The position numbers and the translations under genes were made by a program. This document shows positions 7,387 to 15,460 of a DNA stretch of 26,923 nucleotides, in pieces. Below the pieces are notes generated by a model. That model did not search any database. It was given only the letters and a program-made list of their open reading frames with translations, and was not told the origin of the DNA. The stretch's first letter is position 1. Every line of letters starts with the position of its first letter. This stretch comes from JAVBJV01 sp031555315 (GTDB lineage: Bacteria; Pseudomonadota; Alphaproteobacteria; Acetobacterales; Acetobacteraceae), in contig JAVBUO010000067.1 of NCBI GenBank assembly GCA_031555315.1, forward strand, positions 1 through 26,923. Reading direction: 5' to 3'.

Positions 7387-8883
7387 ATGCCTTATACGCC
7401 GCCGCCTGCCAGGCCACGTTATGCCGTGGTCGACCTTGGCTCCAATTCAGTGCGCCTGGTGGTGTTCGAGGGATTGAAGCGCAACCCGGGCACGATCTTC
7501 AACGAAAAGGCGGTACTGCGCCTGGGCAAGGGGATGCAGGGCAGCGGCAGACTGAACGAGGAAGGCGTGACCGACGCGCTGAAAGTGCTGGTGCGCTATC
7601 ATGCCATCGCGCGCGCCATGGGGGTCGAGCTTTTCGAAATTCTAGCCACCGCAGCGGTGCGCGATGCCAGCAACGGCCCGGCCTTCGTGACCGAGATCGA
7701 AAAGCGTCTGCCTGGGGTGAAGGTCCGGGTGCTGCCGGGCGAGATCGAGGCCGCGCTGTCGGCGGAAGGGCTGCTGTGCGGCATTCCGGGGGCGGACGGC
7801 ATTCTGGCCGATATCGGCGGCGGTTCGCTGGAACTGGTGCGCGTGAAGGACGGCGCGACGCACGAAAACGCCTCGCTGAAACTGGGGGTGATCCGTCTGG
7901 GGGAACTGTCCGGCGGCAGCCCGGCCAGGGCGCGCGACATCGTGCAGGAGGCGTTGGCATCGGTGCCGTGGCTGAAGAAGAGCGGCGGCGGAAATCTGTA
8001 TCTGGTCGGCGGCGCATGGCGCGCGCTGGCGCGCATTCATATCGCGCAGACCGGTTACCCGCTGCATCTGGTGCATCATTACACGCTGACGCGTGAACAG
8101 GCGCGCAATCTGTGCGAGGTGATCGGCAACGCGACGTGGCGCGCGCTGGACCGGATTCCGGGCATTCCGAAACGGCGTTCCGAGGATCTGCCGTTCGCGG
8201 CGACGGTGCTGCGGCGTCTGCTGCGTGTCATCGATGCGCAGCGCGTGGTATTCTCGGCCAACGGTCTGCGCGAGGGATGGTTCATGAGGCACCTGTCTGC
8301 CGCCACACGTTCTCAGGACCCGATGATCGCCGCCGGGCAGGAGTTCGCGGCCCAGCTCGGGCGCGATCCGGCCATGCCGCCGGCGCTGCTGGCGTGGACG
8401 ACGCCGCTGTTCGCCGACGAGAACCACGAACAGCGGCGCCTGCGTGAAACCGCGTGCTGGATATCGGACATCGGCAGCCACGAACACCCTGAATACCGGG
8501 CCGAGCAGTCGTATCTGCGCGTGCTGCGTCAGCCGGGGATCTGCCTCGACCATCACGCGCGCGCCTTTCTGGGGCTGGTGCTGGCGATGCGTTACGACGC
8601 ACCGCTGGACGCGCCGTGGCTGCAGACCGTGCGCATGCTGCTGGACGTCAACGATGCGGCGCGCGCCGACGTGCTGGGGGTGGCGCTGCGGCTGGCTTAT
8701 ACGCTGTCGGCCGGCACGCCGGATCTGCTGGCGGAAACCTCGCTGGCGATGCGCGACGGCAAGCTGATCTTAAAGCTCGAGGAGGGATCGGGCGTGTTCG
8801 CGGGCGAAAGCGTGACCCGGCGTCTGGAGCGTCTGGCCGAGGAAATGGCGGTGGAAGCGCGGGTCGAAGCCATCCGGCGTTGA
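7387..8883 (+). CDS. ppx: exopolyphosphatase / Ppx-GppA phosphatase family
   Basis: A Ppx/GppA enzyme of 498 residues that removes terminal phosphates from polyphosphate or hydrolyses pppGpp. Seen: the first phosphate-binding loop AVVDLGSNSVRLVVFEG (about residues 13-29), ATAAVRDASNG, and the second loop GILADIGGGSLELV of the ASKHA fold. The C-terminal half (from about residue 310) is the helical HD-like extension. It follows ppk1 by 19 bases and is clearly in the same transcription unit, which favours exopolyphosphatase over GppA activity; the sequence alone cannot separate them. The gene converges with the DUF817 gene, ending 53 bases from its stop. Confidence 0.92.
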   Translation: MPYTPPPARPRYAVVDLGSNSVRLVVFEGLKRNPGTIFNEKAVLRLGKGMQGSGRLNEEGVTDALKVLVRYHAIARAMGVELFEILATAAVRDASNGPAFVTEIEKRLPGVKVRVLPGEIEAALSAEGLLCGIPGADGILADIGGGSLELVRVKDGATHENASLKLGVIRLGELSGGSPARARDIVQEALASVPWLKKSGGGNLYLVGGAWRALARIHIAQTGYPLHLVHHYTLTREQARNLCEVIGNATWRALDRIPGIPKRRSEDLPFAATVLRRLLRVIDAQRVVFSANGLREGWFMRHLSAATRSQDPMIAAGQEFAAQLGRDPAMPPALLAWTTPLFADENHEQRRLRETACWISDIGSHEHPEYRAEQSYLRVLRQPGICLDHHARAFLGLVLAMRYDAPLDAPWLQTVRMLLDVNDAARADVLGVALRLAYTLSAGTPDLLAETSLAMRDGKLILKLEEGSGVFAGESVTRRLERLAEEMAVEARVEAIRR

Positions 8884-8885
8884 GC

Positions 8886-8944
8886 CCGGGTGAACCGGAG
8901 CGCACGTTACCTGCGGTTGGTCCGTTTCCTGTGCCGTCACCCGG
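8886..8944. repeat. Long-loop inverted repeat between convergent ppx and DUF817 genes
   Basis: CCGGGTGA at 8886-8893 is exactly complementary to TCACCCGG at 8937-8944, with a 43-base loop; the right arm includes the stop codon of the DUF817 gene. A smaller CCGG-GTGAA-CCGG hairpin lies in the left half. It could help end transcription from both sides, but there is no T-run. Weak evidence. Confidence 0.25.
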
Positions 8945-9833
8945 CGGCTTCCTGCCGCCCGGGCGATGCGGCGGGAACGGTCTGCGGTCTGTTGATGATG
9001 CTGACCAGCACGTAGCTGATGATCATCAGCAGGAACCACGATCCCAGTTTGGCGAACGACACCGGCGACCAGCCGTGGCGTTGCGACGGGTACAGCCAGG
9101 TGCCGGTCAGCGTGCCGATGTTTTCGGCGAACCAGATGAACAGCGCGACCAGGAAGAACCCCAGCAGCAGCGGCATCCAGCGCCGCGTGCGCCAGACGGT
9201 GAAATAGATCCGGCAGCGTCCGAACAGCAGCGCGGTCAGCGCGAACAGGACATAACGCAGATCGGTCATATAATGGTGGGTAAAGAAATTCGCGTAGATT
9301 CCCGCCGCCAGCCCCAGCGTTGCCCACAGTGGCGGATGGTGGGTGAAGTGGAAGTCGAACAGCCGCCACGTACGGGCGATGTAGCTGCCGATCGCCGCGT
9401 ACATGAAACCGGTGAACAGCGGCACGCCGACGATGCGCAGCACCGATTCCTCGGGGTAGATCCACGATCCCTGGGCAGTCTTGAAGATCTCCATCACCGT
9501 GCCGACCACATGATACAGCAGGATCACCTTCGCCTCGTCCCAGGTTTCCATGCGCGTCCATAGCAGGACGATCTGGAACAGCACCGCCATCAGCGTCATG
9601 AAGTCGTAGCGCGCCAGCCACGCATCGCGCGGATAGAACAGCCAGGTACCGAGCAGCAGCGCCACCATCAGCCCGCCGAACAGGCAGGCCCAGGCCTGCT
9701 TGACGCCGAAGCGCAGGAATTCGTAAGTCCAGGCCGACCACCTGCCGCGCCGGTGCATGTGCAACGCCAGCGCTGCCTCGCGGTCGATGAAGCGGGCCAG
9801 TGTTGGCCAGAGCCGTGCGGCGCTGCGGCTCAT
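8937..9833 (-). CDS. DUF817 family integral membrane protein
   Basis: A 298-residue membrane protein with about eight hydrophobic helices that matches the DUF817 (YoaT-type) family. Conserved-looking pieces are MTLMAVLFQIVLLWTRMETW, YHVVGTVMEIFKTAQGSWIY and the C-terminal FAENIGTLTGTWLYP. The last two pieces look like an internal repeat (E-x-hydrophobic-x(4)-G-(S/T)-W-x-YP), which suggests a duplicated half. No function is established for the family. Its ATG overlaps the rnd stop by four bases (ATGA), so its translation is coupled to ribonuclease D. The C-terminal tail PAASPGRQEAAG is not membrane-embedded. Confidence 0.82.
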   Translation of the reverse strand: MSRSAARLWPTLARFIDREAALALHMHRRGRWSAWTYEFLRFGVKQAWACLFGGLMVALLLGTWLFYPRDAWLARYDFMTLMAVLFQIVLLWTRMETWDEAKVILLYHVVGTVMEIFKTAQGSWIYPEESVLRIVGVPLFTGFMYAAIGSYIARTWRLFDFHFTHHPPLWATLGLAAGIYANFFTHHYMTDLRYVLFALTALLFGRCRIYFTVWRTRRWMPLLLGFFLVALFIWFAENIGTLTGTWLYPSQRHGWSPVSFAKLGSWFLLMIISYVLVSIINRPQTVPAASPGRQEAAG

Positions 9834-11011
9834 GTCGGGATCAGTCTGACTTTGCGCCCATCGACGCCCAGCGCCAGTTTGCCGCTTTTCAGCGCCAGCG
9901 CATCGTTGCCGAACACGTCGCGCCGCCAGCCGTGCAGGGTCTGGATGTCGGGCGCGTCCTCGGTCGCCAACCGGTCGAGGTCGCCGGAACCGGCGATCAG
10001 TTTCGGGGCGACGTGGTGCTGTTCGCACTTCGTGGCCAGCAGCACCTTCAGCAGCGCGATCAGCGCCGGTGACGGGCGCGGGCCTTCGCGTTCGCGGTTC
10101 GGGGCGGGCAGGGCGTCGTCGGGGCGGCGCTGCGCCTCGGCGATCGCGGCGAGCAGCGAGGCGCCGGTTTTTCCTTCGGCAAAGCCGCGGGTGATGCCGC
10201 GGGCGCGGGCCAGCGTGTCGGTATCGGTGGGGACGGTGGCGGCGATTTCCAGCAGGGTTTCGTCCTTCACCAGCCGCTGGCGGGGGATGTTGACGCGCTG
10301 CGCCTCGCGCTCGCGCCAGGCCGCCAGGGCCTGCACCACGCCCAGAAAGCGGCGGTTGTTGCTGCGCGGTTTCAGCCGTTCCCATACGGTGTCCGGGTCG
10401 ACCTGATAGGTCTCGGGGTTGGCGAGACCTGCCATTTCCTCGGCCACCCAGGTCAGCCGGCCTTCCTTTTCCAGTTTGGCGGTCAGCCGTTCGTAGACGA
10501 TGCGCAGATGCGTGACGTCGGCCGCCGCATAGGCGATCTGCGCGGCGGACAGCGGCCGGGCCGACCAGTCGCTGAAGCGGTGCGCCTTGTCGATCTGCCC
10601 GCCGGCCAGCGAGGCGACCAGCTCGGCATAGCTGACCTGATCGCCATAACCGGCCACCATGGCGGCGATCTGGGTATCGAACAGCGGGGTGGGGACGGCG
10701 CCGAATTTCAGCAGGAAAATCTCGATATCCTGGCGCGCGGCATGGAATACCTTGGTCACCGCGGGGTCGGCCAGCAGCGCGCCCAGCGGGGCGAGGTCCA
10801 GCCCTTCGGCCTGCGCATCGAGCACGAAGGTATCCGCCGATCCCCCCAGCTGCACGATGCACAGTTCCGGCCAGTAGGTGCGTTCGCGCATGAATTCGGT
10901 GTCGACCGTAACAAATTTTTCGTCCCGCAGCTTTTGGCAGGCGGCTTCCAGCGCGGCGGTCGAGGAAATGAAGGTGGGGGCGGGATAATTCGGGAGTTTC
11001 GATTTACGCAT
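9830..11011 (-). CDS. rnd: ribonuclease D
   Basis: A 3'-5' exoribonuclease that trims tRNA and other structured RNA ends. It has 393 residues. The DEDDy catalytic set is complete: D37 and E39 in VDTEF, D95 in HAARQDIEIF, and Y161 plus D165 in YAAADVTHL. One or two HRDC-type helical domains follow (about residues 210-290, around LAAWREREAQRVNIPRQRL, and near the C-terminus). The ATG at 11011 lacks a strong ribosome-binding site (an AGAAG lies about 11 bases upstream). It is divergent from aspS, with a 102-base shared upstream spacer. Confidence 0.94.
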   Translation of the reverse strand: MRKSKLPNYPAPTFISSTAALEAACQKLRDEKFVTVDTEFMRERTYWPELCIVQLGGSADTFVLDAQAEGLDLAPLGALLADPAVTKVFHAARQDIEIFLLKFGAVPTPLFDTQIAAMVAGYGDQVSYAELVASLAGGQIDKAHRFSDWSARPLSAAQIAYAAADVTHLRIVYERLTAKLEKEGRLTWVAEEMAGLANPETYQVDPDTVWERLKPRSNNRRFLGVVQALAAWREREAQRVNIPRQRLVKDETLLEIAATVPTDTDTLARARGITRGFAEGKTGASLLAAIAEAQRRPDDALPAPNREREGPRPSPALIALLKVLLATKCEQHHVAPKLIAGSGDLDRLATEDAPDIQTLHGWRRDVFGNDALALKSGKLALGVDGRKVRLIPT

Positions 11012-11042
11012 GGGAAAAAGCTTCTACACGGAACCGTGCCGC

Positions 11043-11071
11043 TTGACAGCAGGGGGGCGCATGGCTTCCTT
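11043..11071 (+). promoter_or_regulatory. Candidate aspS promoter
   Basis: A perfect TTGACA -35 box at 11043-11048 is followed 17 bases later by TTCCTT (11066-11071), a poor -10 box, with the aspS ATG at 11114. It is the only TTGACA in this divergent spacer. The -10 match is weak, so the call is tentative. Confidence 0.4.
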
Positions 11072-11113
11072 GCTTATTTTCAATTGTGTCCTGAAACGTC
11101 GAGGCTCTTTCGC

Positions 11114-12901
11114 ATGCACGCCTATCGCACCCATACCTGCGGCCAGCTCCGCGCGCGTGACGCTGGTTCCACCGTTCGCCTGTCGGGCTGGGTGCACAGC
11201 AAGCGCGACCATGGCGGGCTGCTGTTCATCGACCTGCGCGATCATTACGGGATGACCCAGATCGTCTTCGCGTCGGGCACCGACCTGTTCGATCGCGCCA
11301 CTGAAACGCGCGTGGAAAGCGTGATCACGGTGACCGGCAAGGTCGTCGAACGTATGCAGGGCACCGTGAATCCCAAGCTGCCGACCGGCGAGGTCGAGCT
11401 ACAGGCCGCCGAAATGGTGGTGGAAAGCATGGCCGAGGTGCTGCCGATGCAGGTGGCCGGTGATCAGGACTTCCCGGACGAGATCCGCCTGAAGTACCGC
11501 TATATCGATCTGCGGCGCGAGAAGATGCAGCGCAACCTGAAGCTGCGTTCGGGGGTGATCAATTCGTTCCGCCGCCGGATGATCGATGCCGGGTTCACCG
11601 AATTCCAGACACCGATCCTGACCGCCTCGTCGCCCGAAGGGGCGCGCGACTTTCTGGTCCCGGCGCGTCTGCACCCGGGCAAGTTCTACGCATTGCCGCA
11701 GGCGCCGCAGCAGTTCAAGCAGCTGGCGATGGTGGCCGGGCTGGACCGTTATTTCCAGATCGCGCCGTGCTTTCGCGACGAGGCCTCGCGCGCCGACCGC
11801 TCGCCGGGCGAGTTCTATCAGCTCGATTTCGAGATGAGCTTCGTCACTCAGGAAGACGTGTTCAACACGCTGGAACCGGTGATCGCCGGCGTGTTCGAGG
11901 AATTCTCGAACGGGCGCCAGGTCACCAAGCCGCCGTTCCCGCGCATTCCGTATGAAACCGCGATGCTGGATTACGGCTCGGACAAGCCCGATCTGCGCAA
12001 CCCGCTGAAGATCGCCGATGTGTCGGCCCAGTTCGCCGGATCGGGCTTCGGCCTGTTCGCCAAGATCGTGGCGGGCGGCGGCATCGTGCGCGCCATTCCG
12101 GCGCCGGGCGCGGCGGGTAAGCCGCGCGGCTTCTTCGACAAGCTGAACGACTGGGCGCGCGAGGAAGGCGCGGGCGGTCTGGGCTGGATCGCCTTCGAAG
12201 CCGAGGGTGCAAAAGGCCCGATCGCCAAGAATCTGGAAGCCGAGCGTGTGGAAGCGATTCGCGTAGCCTGCGGCCTGAACGCGGGCGATGCGGTGTTCTT
12301 TGCCGCCGGCAAGAAGGACGAAGCGCCGAAATTCGCCGGCCGGGTGCGCACGCGCGTGGCGCAGGATCTGGGACTGATCGAGGAAGGCGAGTTCCGCTTC
12401 TGTTGGATCACCGACTTCCCGATGTACGAGCTGAACGAGGAAACCGGCCAGATCGACTTCAGCCACAACCCGTTCAGCATGCCGCAGGGCGGGATGGAGG
12501 CGCTGAACACCCAGGACCCGCTGACCATCAAGGCGTTCCAGTACGACATCGTGTGCAACGGTATCGAACTGTCCTCGGGGGCGATCCGCAACCATCGCCC
12601 GGACATCATGATCCGCGCGTTCGAACTGGCGGGTTATCCGGCATCCGAAGTCGAAGCGCGCTTCGGCGGCATGCTGAACGCGTTCCGCTATGGCGCGCCG
12701 CCGCATGGCGGTTCGGCGCCGGGGATCGACCGTATCGTGATGCTGCTGGCCGACGAGCCCAGCATCCGCGAGGTGATCCTGTTCCCGCTGAACCAGCAGG
12801 GCGAGGATCTGATGATGCAGGCCCCCGCGCCGATCCCGCCGGCACGGTTGAAGGAACTGCATCTGGCGCTGGCGTTGCCGCCGAAAGTGAAGACCGACTG
12901 A
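11114..12901 (+). CDS. aspS: aspartyl-tRNA synthetase, probably non-discriminating (Asp/Asn)
   Basis: Charges tRNA with aspartate; class II synthetase of 595 residues, the bacterial type with an inserted GAD domain (about residues 290-410). Seen: the N-terminal anticodon-binding OB fold (GWVHSKRDHGGLLFIDLRD), motif 2 FRDEASRADRSPGEFYQLDF from about residue 219, and motif 3 GIDRIVMLLADEPSIREVI from about 536. H33 in RDHGG occupies the site that is Leu in discriminating E. coli AspRS and His in non-discriminating enzymes such as that of Pseudomonas aeruginosa; the nearby QGTVNPKLPTGE loop also looks like the non-discriminating form. If so, it also makes Asp-tRNA(Asn) for GatCAB. A GAGG lies about 10 bases before the ATG. 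Confidence 0.96.
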   Translation: MHAYRTHTCGQLRARDAGSTVRLSGWVHSKRDHGGLLFIDLRDHYGMTQIVFASGTDLFDRATETRVESVITVTGKVVERMQGTVNPKLPTGEVELQAAEMVVESMAEVLPMQVAGDQDFPDEIRLKYRYIDLRREKMQRNLKLRSGVINSFRRRMIDAGFTEFQTPILTASSPEGARDFLVPARLHPGKFYALPQAPQQFKQLAMVAGLDRYFQIAPCFRDEASRADRSPGEFYQLDFEMSFVTQEDVFNTLEPVIAGVFEEFSNGRQVTKPPFPRIPYETAMLDYGSDKPDLRNPLKIADVSAQFAGSGFGLFAKIVAGGGIVRAIPAPGAAGKPRGFFDKLNDWAREEGAGGLGWIAFEAEGAKGPIAKNLEAERVEAIRVACGLNAGDAVFFAAGKKDEAPKFAGRVRTRVAQDLGLIEEGEFRFCWITDFPMYELNEETGQIDFSHNPFSMPQGGMEALNTQDPLTIKAFQYDIVCNGIELSSGAIRNHRPDIMIRAFELAGYPASEVEARFGGMLNAFRYGAPPHGGSAPGIDRIVMLLADEPSIREVILFPLNQQGEDLMMQAPAPIPPARLKELHLALALPPKVKTD

Positions 12902-13010
12902 ACACAGAATATCGTGCGGGGCTGGAACGCGGTATCAACCGTCTCTGGATGCAGGGTGGGTTTATGTGCACGTGGCCGATGCGGTAATGTTCATCCCGAT
13001 GATTTTACTG

Positions 13011-13060
13011 GAAGGCCCATGAACTGGCTCTGGTGCCGGGGCATGGGCTTCTTTATTGTC
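13011..13060 (+). terminator. Hairpin between aspS and the EipB array; possible terminator or leader structure
   Basis: GAAGGCCCATG at 13011-13021 pairs with CATGGGCTTC at 13042-13051, leaving one bulged G and a 20-base loop, and is followed by TTTATTGT. It could end aspS transcription (110 bases after its stop) or fold in the leader of the first EipB copy. The left arm covers an in-frame ATG at 13019 and its GGAAGG ribosome-binding site, so the structure would also hide that alternative start. Confidence 0.4.
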
Positions 13061-13084
13061 GGCTATCTCATTGGAGCACGATGC

Positions 13085-13870
13085 ATGTTTTTCCGGACCA
13101 CCCTGCTGGCAGCCCTGATCGGCCTGAATACGGCGTCTGCTGCCGAACTGGTCAGTTATCGCGCGACGTACCGGCTGGAACCGGCCGACAGGGTGACCAA
13201 CGGACAACAGGTGATTACCGGTTTCGAGGGCATATCACAGATCGAGTTTCGCCGCACCTGCGCCGGCTGGGTCACCAACGGCCAGTCACGCAGCACCATC
13301 AGCACGGCCGTCGGGCAGAGCGTCGTCAGCGAAAGCCGGACCTCGGCGCTGGAATCGCTCGACGGTCTGCAACTGCGGTTTTCACGGCAGGAGCGGCTGA
13401 ACGGCAATGTCGTCGAAAGTTTCGAAGGCAATGCCCGGCTCGATGCACCGGGAGGGACGGGATATGCGGAATTCACCCGCCCGGAGCGCAGCCGGATCGA
13501 GCTGCCGGCCGGCACGCTGTTTCCGCAGGCGCACACGCGCGCCGAACTGGAGCACGCCAGGCGCGGCAATCGTGTGTTCGACGCCTATCTGTTCGATGGC
13601 GGCAAGACCCGTGTCGAACGCCTGAGCGCCATTCTGCTGTCGGCGGCCTCGCCGCAGACGGTCGAGAGGTTCGACGTGCTGTCGGCGCTGCCGTCCTGGC
13701 GGATCACGGAATCGTATTTCGCCTCTGAAACCGACACCACGCCGCGGACCGAGATCAGCACGCGGTTCTGGGCCAACGGGGTGGTCGGTGATGCCGAACT
13801 GCGCATGGAAGGTCTGTCGTTGCGCCAGAAGTTGATCAGCCTGGAGATCCTGCCCGACGAAGGGTGCTGA
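13085..13870 (+). CDS. EipB-like (DUF1849) exported protein, array copy 1
   Basis: A 261-residue protein with a Sec signal peptide (MFFRTTLLAALIGLNTASA before AELVSYRATY). It belongs to the DUF1849/EipB family of periplasmic envelope-integrity proteins. Family marks are a (V/A)SYRATY start, RRTCAGWVTN with C59, SALESLDGLQLRF, the invariant LPAGTLFPQAHT (140-151), LPSWRI, FWANGVVGD, and a last-residue cysteine (C261) in EILPDEGC. C59 and C261 are the expected disulfide pair. The start at 13085 has GGAG eight bases upstream and gives a normal signal peptide. The in-frame ATG at 13019 would add 22 residues and a second hydrophobic stretch, so it is less likely. It is the first of five intact tandem copies. 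Confidence 0.85.
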   Translation: MFFRTTLLAALIGLNTASAAELVSYRATYRLEPADRVTNGQQVITGFEGISQIEFRRTCAGWVTNGQSRSTISTAVGQSVVSESRTSALESLDGLQLRFSRQERLNGNVVESFEGNARLDAPGGTGYAEFTRPERSRIELPAGTLFPQAHTRAELEHARRGNRVFDAYLFDGGKTRVERLSAILLSAASPQTVERFDVLSALPSWRITESYFASETDTTPRTEISTRFWANGVVGDAELRMEGLSLRQKLISLEILPDEGC

Positions 13871-13871
13871 G

Positions 13872-14001
13872 AGGGTGCGCATCTTCACGCGAAGGTGCCG
13901 CGATAGATTTTAGCGAATGGCATTTGGAACAGCCGTGGCATGAGCAGGCGATGCAGCAACGGCCGATCGCTTTTGATTTTTCCCCCGACGAAGGGTGCTG
14001 A
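13872..14001 (+). pseudogene. Relic of an EipB-like copy between copies 1 and 2
   Basis: The 130-base gap after copy 1 is not random. It begins AGGGTGCGCATC, matching the start ATGGTGCGTGTC of the relic at 16230 with the ATG changed to AGG. It ends with an LPDEGC-type tail: from about 13941 one frame reads EQAMQQRPIAFDFSPDEGC-stop, and GAGCAGGCGATGCAG is one base different from the same place in copy 2 (GEQTMQ). About 600 bases of the middle are missing and stops are present, so no protein is made. The relic tail still gives copy 2 its ribosome-binding site. Confidence 0.7.
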
Positions 14002-14002
14002 G

Positions 14003-14740
14003 ATGATCCGCTATTTTTTGATCGTAACGCTGCTGTTGGCGGGCGGGGCGGCCTGTGCTGCCGATAATATGGCCGGTTATCGCGCGGTTTACGAATACAG
14101 TCCGCAGCCTGCCGCCAACGGACAGCGGGTGCGCGTGCTGGGCGGTACCCAGCATCAGGAAATCCGCCGCAGTCTGCCGAACGGGGCCGAGATCACGCTG
14201 AACACCCGCATCTCCTCGCTGGAGGCGCTGGATGGCACATCGTTGCGGTTTTCGCGTCAGGAACGGGTGAACGGGCGACTGGTGGTATCCCACGAGGGCA
14301 GTGCCGAACTGACGGCCCCGGGTGGCTCCGGGCGTGTGACGATCACAAGGCCGCAGGCCCGGCAGATCGATCTGCCGGCCGGCACATTGTTTCCGCAGGC
14401 CCATACGCGCCGGCAGGTCGAGCAGGGCCAAAATGGCGAGCGACTGTTCGATGCGCTGGCGTTTTCGGGGGCGACCGACGGGCTGGAGCGGCGGAATTCG
14501 GTGCTGTTGTCAGCGCAGGAACCGTGCCCCGAGGACCGTTTCCCGATGCTTTCGGCGCTGCGCTCGTGGCGGATTACCGAGACGATGTTCACCTTGGACA
14601 CCGAGACGACGCCAGCCTTCGAGGCAAGCGCCCGGCTGTGGGCGAACGGTGTGGTGGGGGACATGGAAGTTCGCACCGGGGAGCAGACGATGCAGCGCCG
14701 GCTGATAACGCTGGAACTTCTTCCCGACGAGGGATGCTGA
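14003..14740 (+). CDS. EipB-like (DUF1849) exported protein, array copy 2, lacking the internal CxGW cysteine
   Basis: A 245-residue exported protein (signal peptide MIRYFLIVTLLLAGGAACAA; the GAAC is not a proper lipobox). It is closely related to copy 4 along its whole length: GYRAVYEY, SSLEALDGTSLRFSRQE, LPAGTLFPQAHTRRQVEQG, SWRITET, LWANGVVGD and LELLPDEGC. Unlike every other copy it lacks the CxGW block. Where copy 4 reads RRTCSGWVTNVQAEIRRG, this one reads RRSLPNGAEITL and is about 12 residues shorter. The C-terminal cysteine C245 stays but its usual partner is gone. A new cysteine, C175 in QEPCPED (arginine in copy 4), could pair with it. The reading frame is fully open, so the gene is expressed or only recently altered. 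The relic stop, then G, precedes the ATG. Confidence 0.82.
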   Translation: MIRYFLIVTLLLAGGAACAADNMAGYRAVYEYSPQPAANGQRVRVLGGTQHQEIRRSLPNGAEITLNTRISSLEALDGTSLRFSRQERVNGRLVVSHEGSAELTAPGGSGRVTITRPQARQIDLPAGTLFPQAHTRRQVEQGQNGERLFDALAFSGATDGLERRNSVLLSAQEPCPEDRFPMLSALRSWRITETMFTLDTETTPAFEASARLWANGVVGDMEVRTGEQTMQRRLITLELLPDEGC

Positions 14741-15459
14741 TGCGTCGTTTTTTGGCCGCCATTCTGCTGTTATCGGGCGCCACGGCATATGCGGACGATC
14801 TGGCTGGATACCGCGCCGTGTATCGTGCGGAATCCGTTGTCGACGGGCGGCGCGCCGCGCTTGGCCGGGAGATCGAAATCCGCCGCGCCTGCGCCGGATG
14901 GTTGACCAGTCTGCGCGAGACCGTCCGGTCTGTTGAACATTACACGGCATCGATGACGGAATCGTTCGATGGCCTGCGTCTGCATTATGCGAGCCGCGTG
15001 GCGGCGCGGCACGACGAAGGCGATGCGCGGCTCGAAGCGCCGGGCGGGGCGGGTTATGCGGAATTTACCCGCCCAGAACGCAGGCGGATCGATCTGCCGG
15101 CCGGCACGCTGTTTCCGGCCGCACATATGCGCGCCGTGCTGGATCATCTTCGCAACGGCACGCACAGGTTCGATCTCCATCTGTTCGATGGGCAAAGCCG
15201 GATTATCGAGATCGAGGCTTTGTCGTCGCTGCCGCCGGAGACGGTGGAGAACGCCCCTGGCCTGTCGGCGCTGCCGTCGTGGAGAATCCGGGTTATGTTT
15301 CCCAGTCCGGGGCAGGCCAATCCGGGACAAGACAGTATCGTGCCGCAGGTTATCGAGCGGCGTATCTGGTCCAATGGGGTCATGATAGATGAACGTTACG
15401 GCATGGGACCGGGATGGGAGCTGCTCGCTGTGGAGATCCTGCCCGACGAGGGGTGTTAG
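14740..15459 (+). CDS. EipB-like (DUF1849) exported protein, array copy 3
   Basis: A 239-residue exported protein, the most divergent of the LPDEGC group. The signal peptide is MRRFLAAILLLSGATAYA before DDLAGYRAVY. It keeps IRRACAGWLTS (C51), the central RIDLPAGTLFPAAHM (the usual HT is HM), LPSWRI, the WSNGV segment and the terminal C239 in EILPDEGC, so the disulfide is possible. The region between the CAGW block and LEAPGGAGYAEFTRPE is shorter than in copies 1 and 4. Its ATG shares one base with the copy 2 stop (TGATG); an in-frame ATG at 14734 is inside the copy 2 tail. Translation is almost certainly coupled to copy 2. Unlike the other intact copies of this group it ends with TAG. Confidence 0.83.
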   Translation: MRRFLAAILLLSGATAYADDLAGYRAVYRAESVVDGRRAALGREIEIRRACAGWLTSLRETVRSVEHYTASMTESFDGLRLHYASRVAARHDEGDARLEAPGGAGYAEFTRPERRRIDLPAGTLFPAAHMRAVLDHLRNGTHRFDLHLFDGQSRIIEIEALSSLPPETVENAPGLSALPSWRIRVMFPSPGQANPGQDSIVPQVIERRIWSNGVMIDERYGMGPGWELLAVEILPDEGC

Positions 15460-15460
15460 A

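Noticed and set aside
11399..12862. 487-codon open frame on the minus strand opposite aspS
   Set aside because: The sense frame is a complete AspRS. The antisense product is low in structure, has no recognisable motif and no ribosome-binding site.
14003..14062. Possible lipoprotein signal in EipB copies 2 and 4 (GGAAC and GGMAC near the signal peptide end)
   Set aside because: The -3 position is glycine, which does not fit a lipobox; a signal peptidase I site (ACA or CAA before D) fits better.
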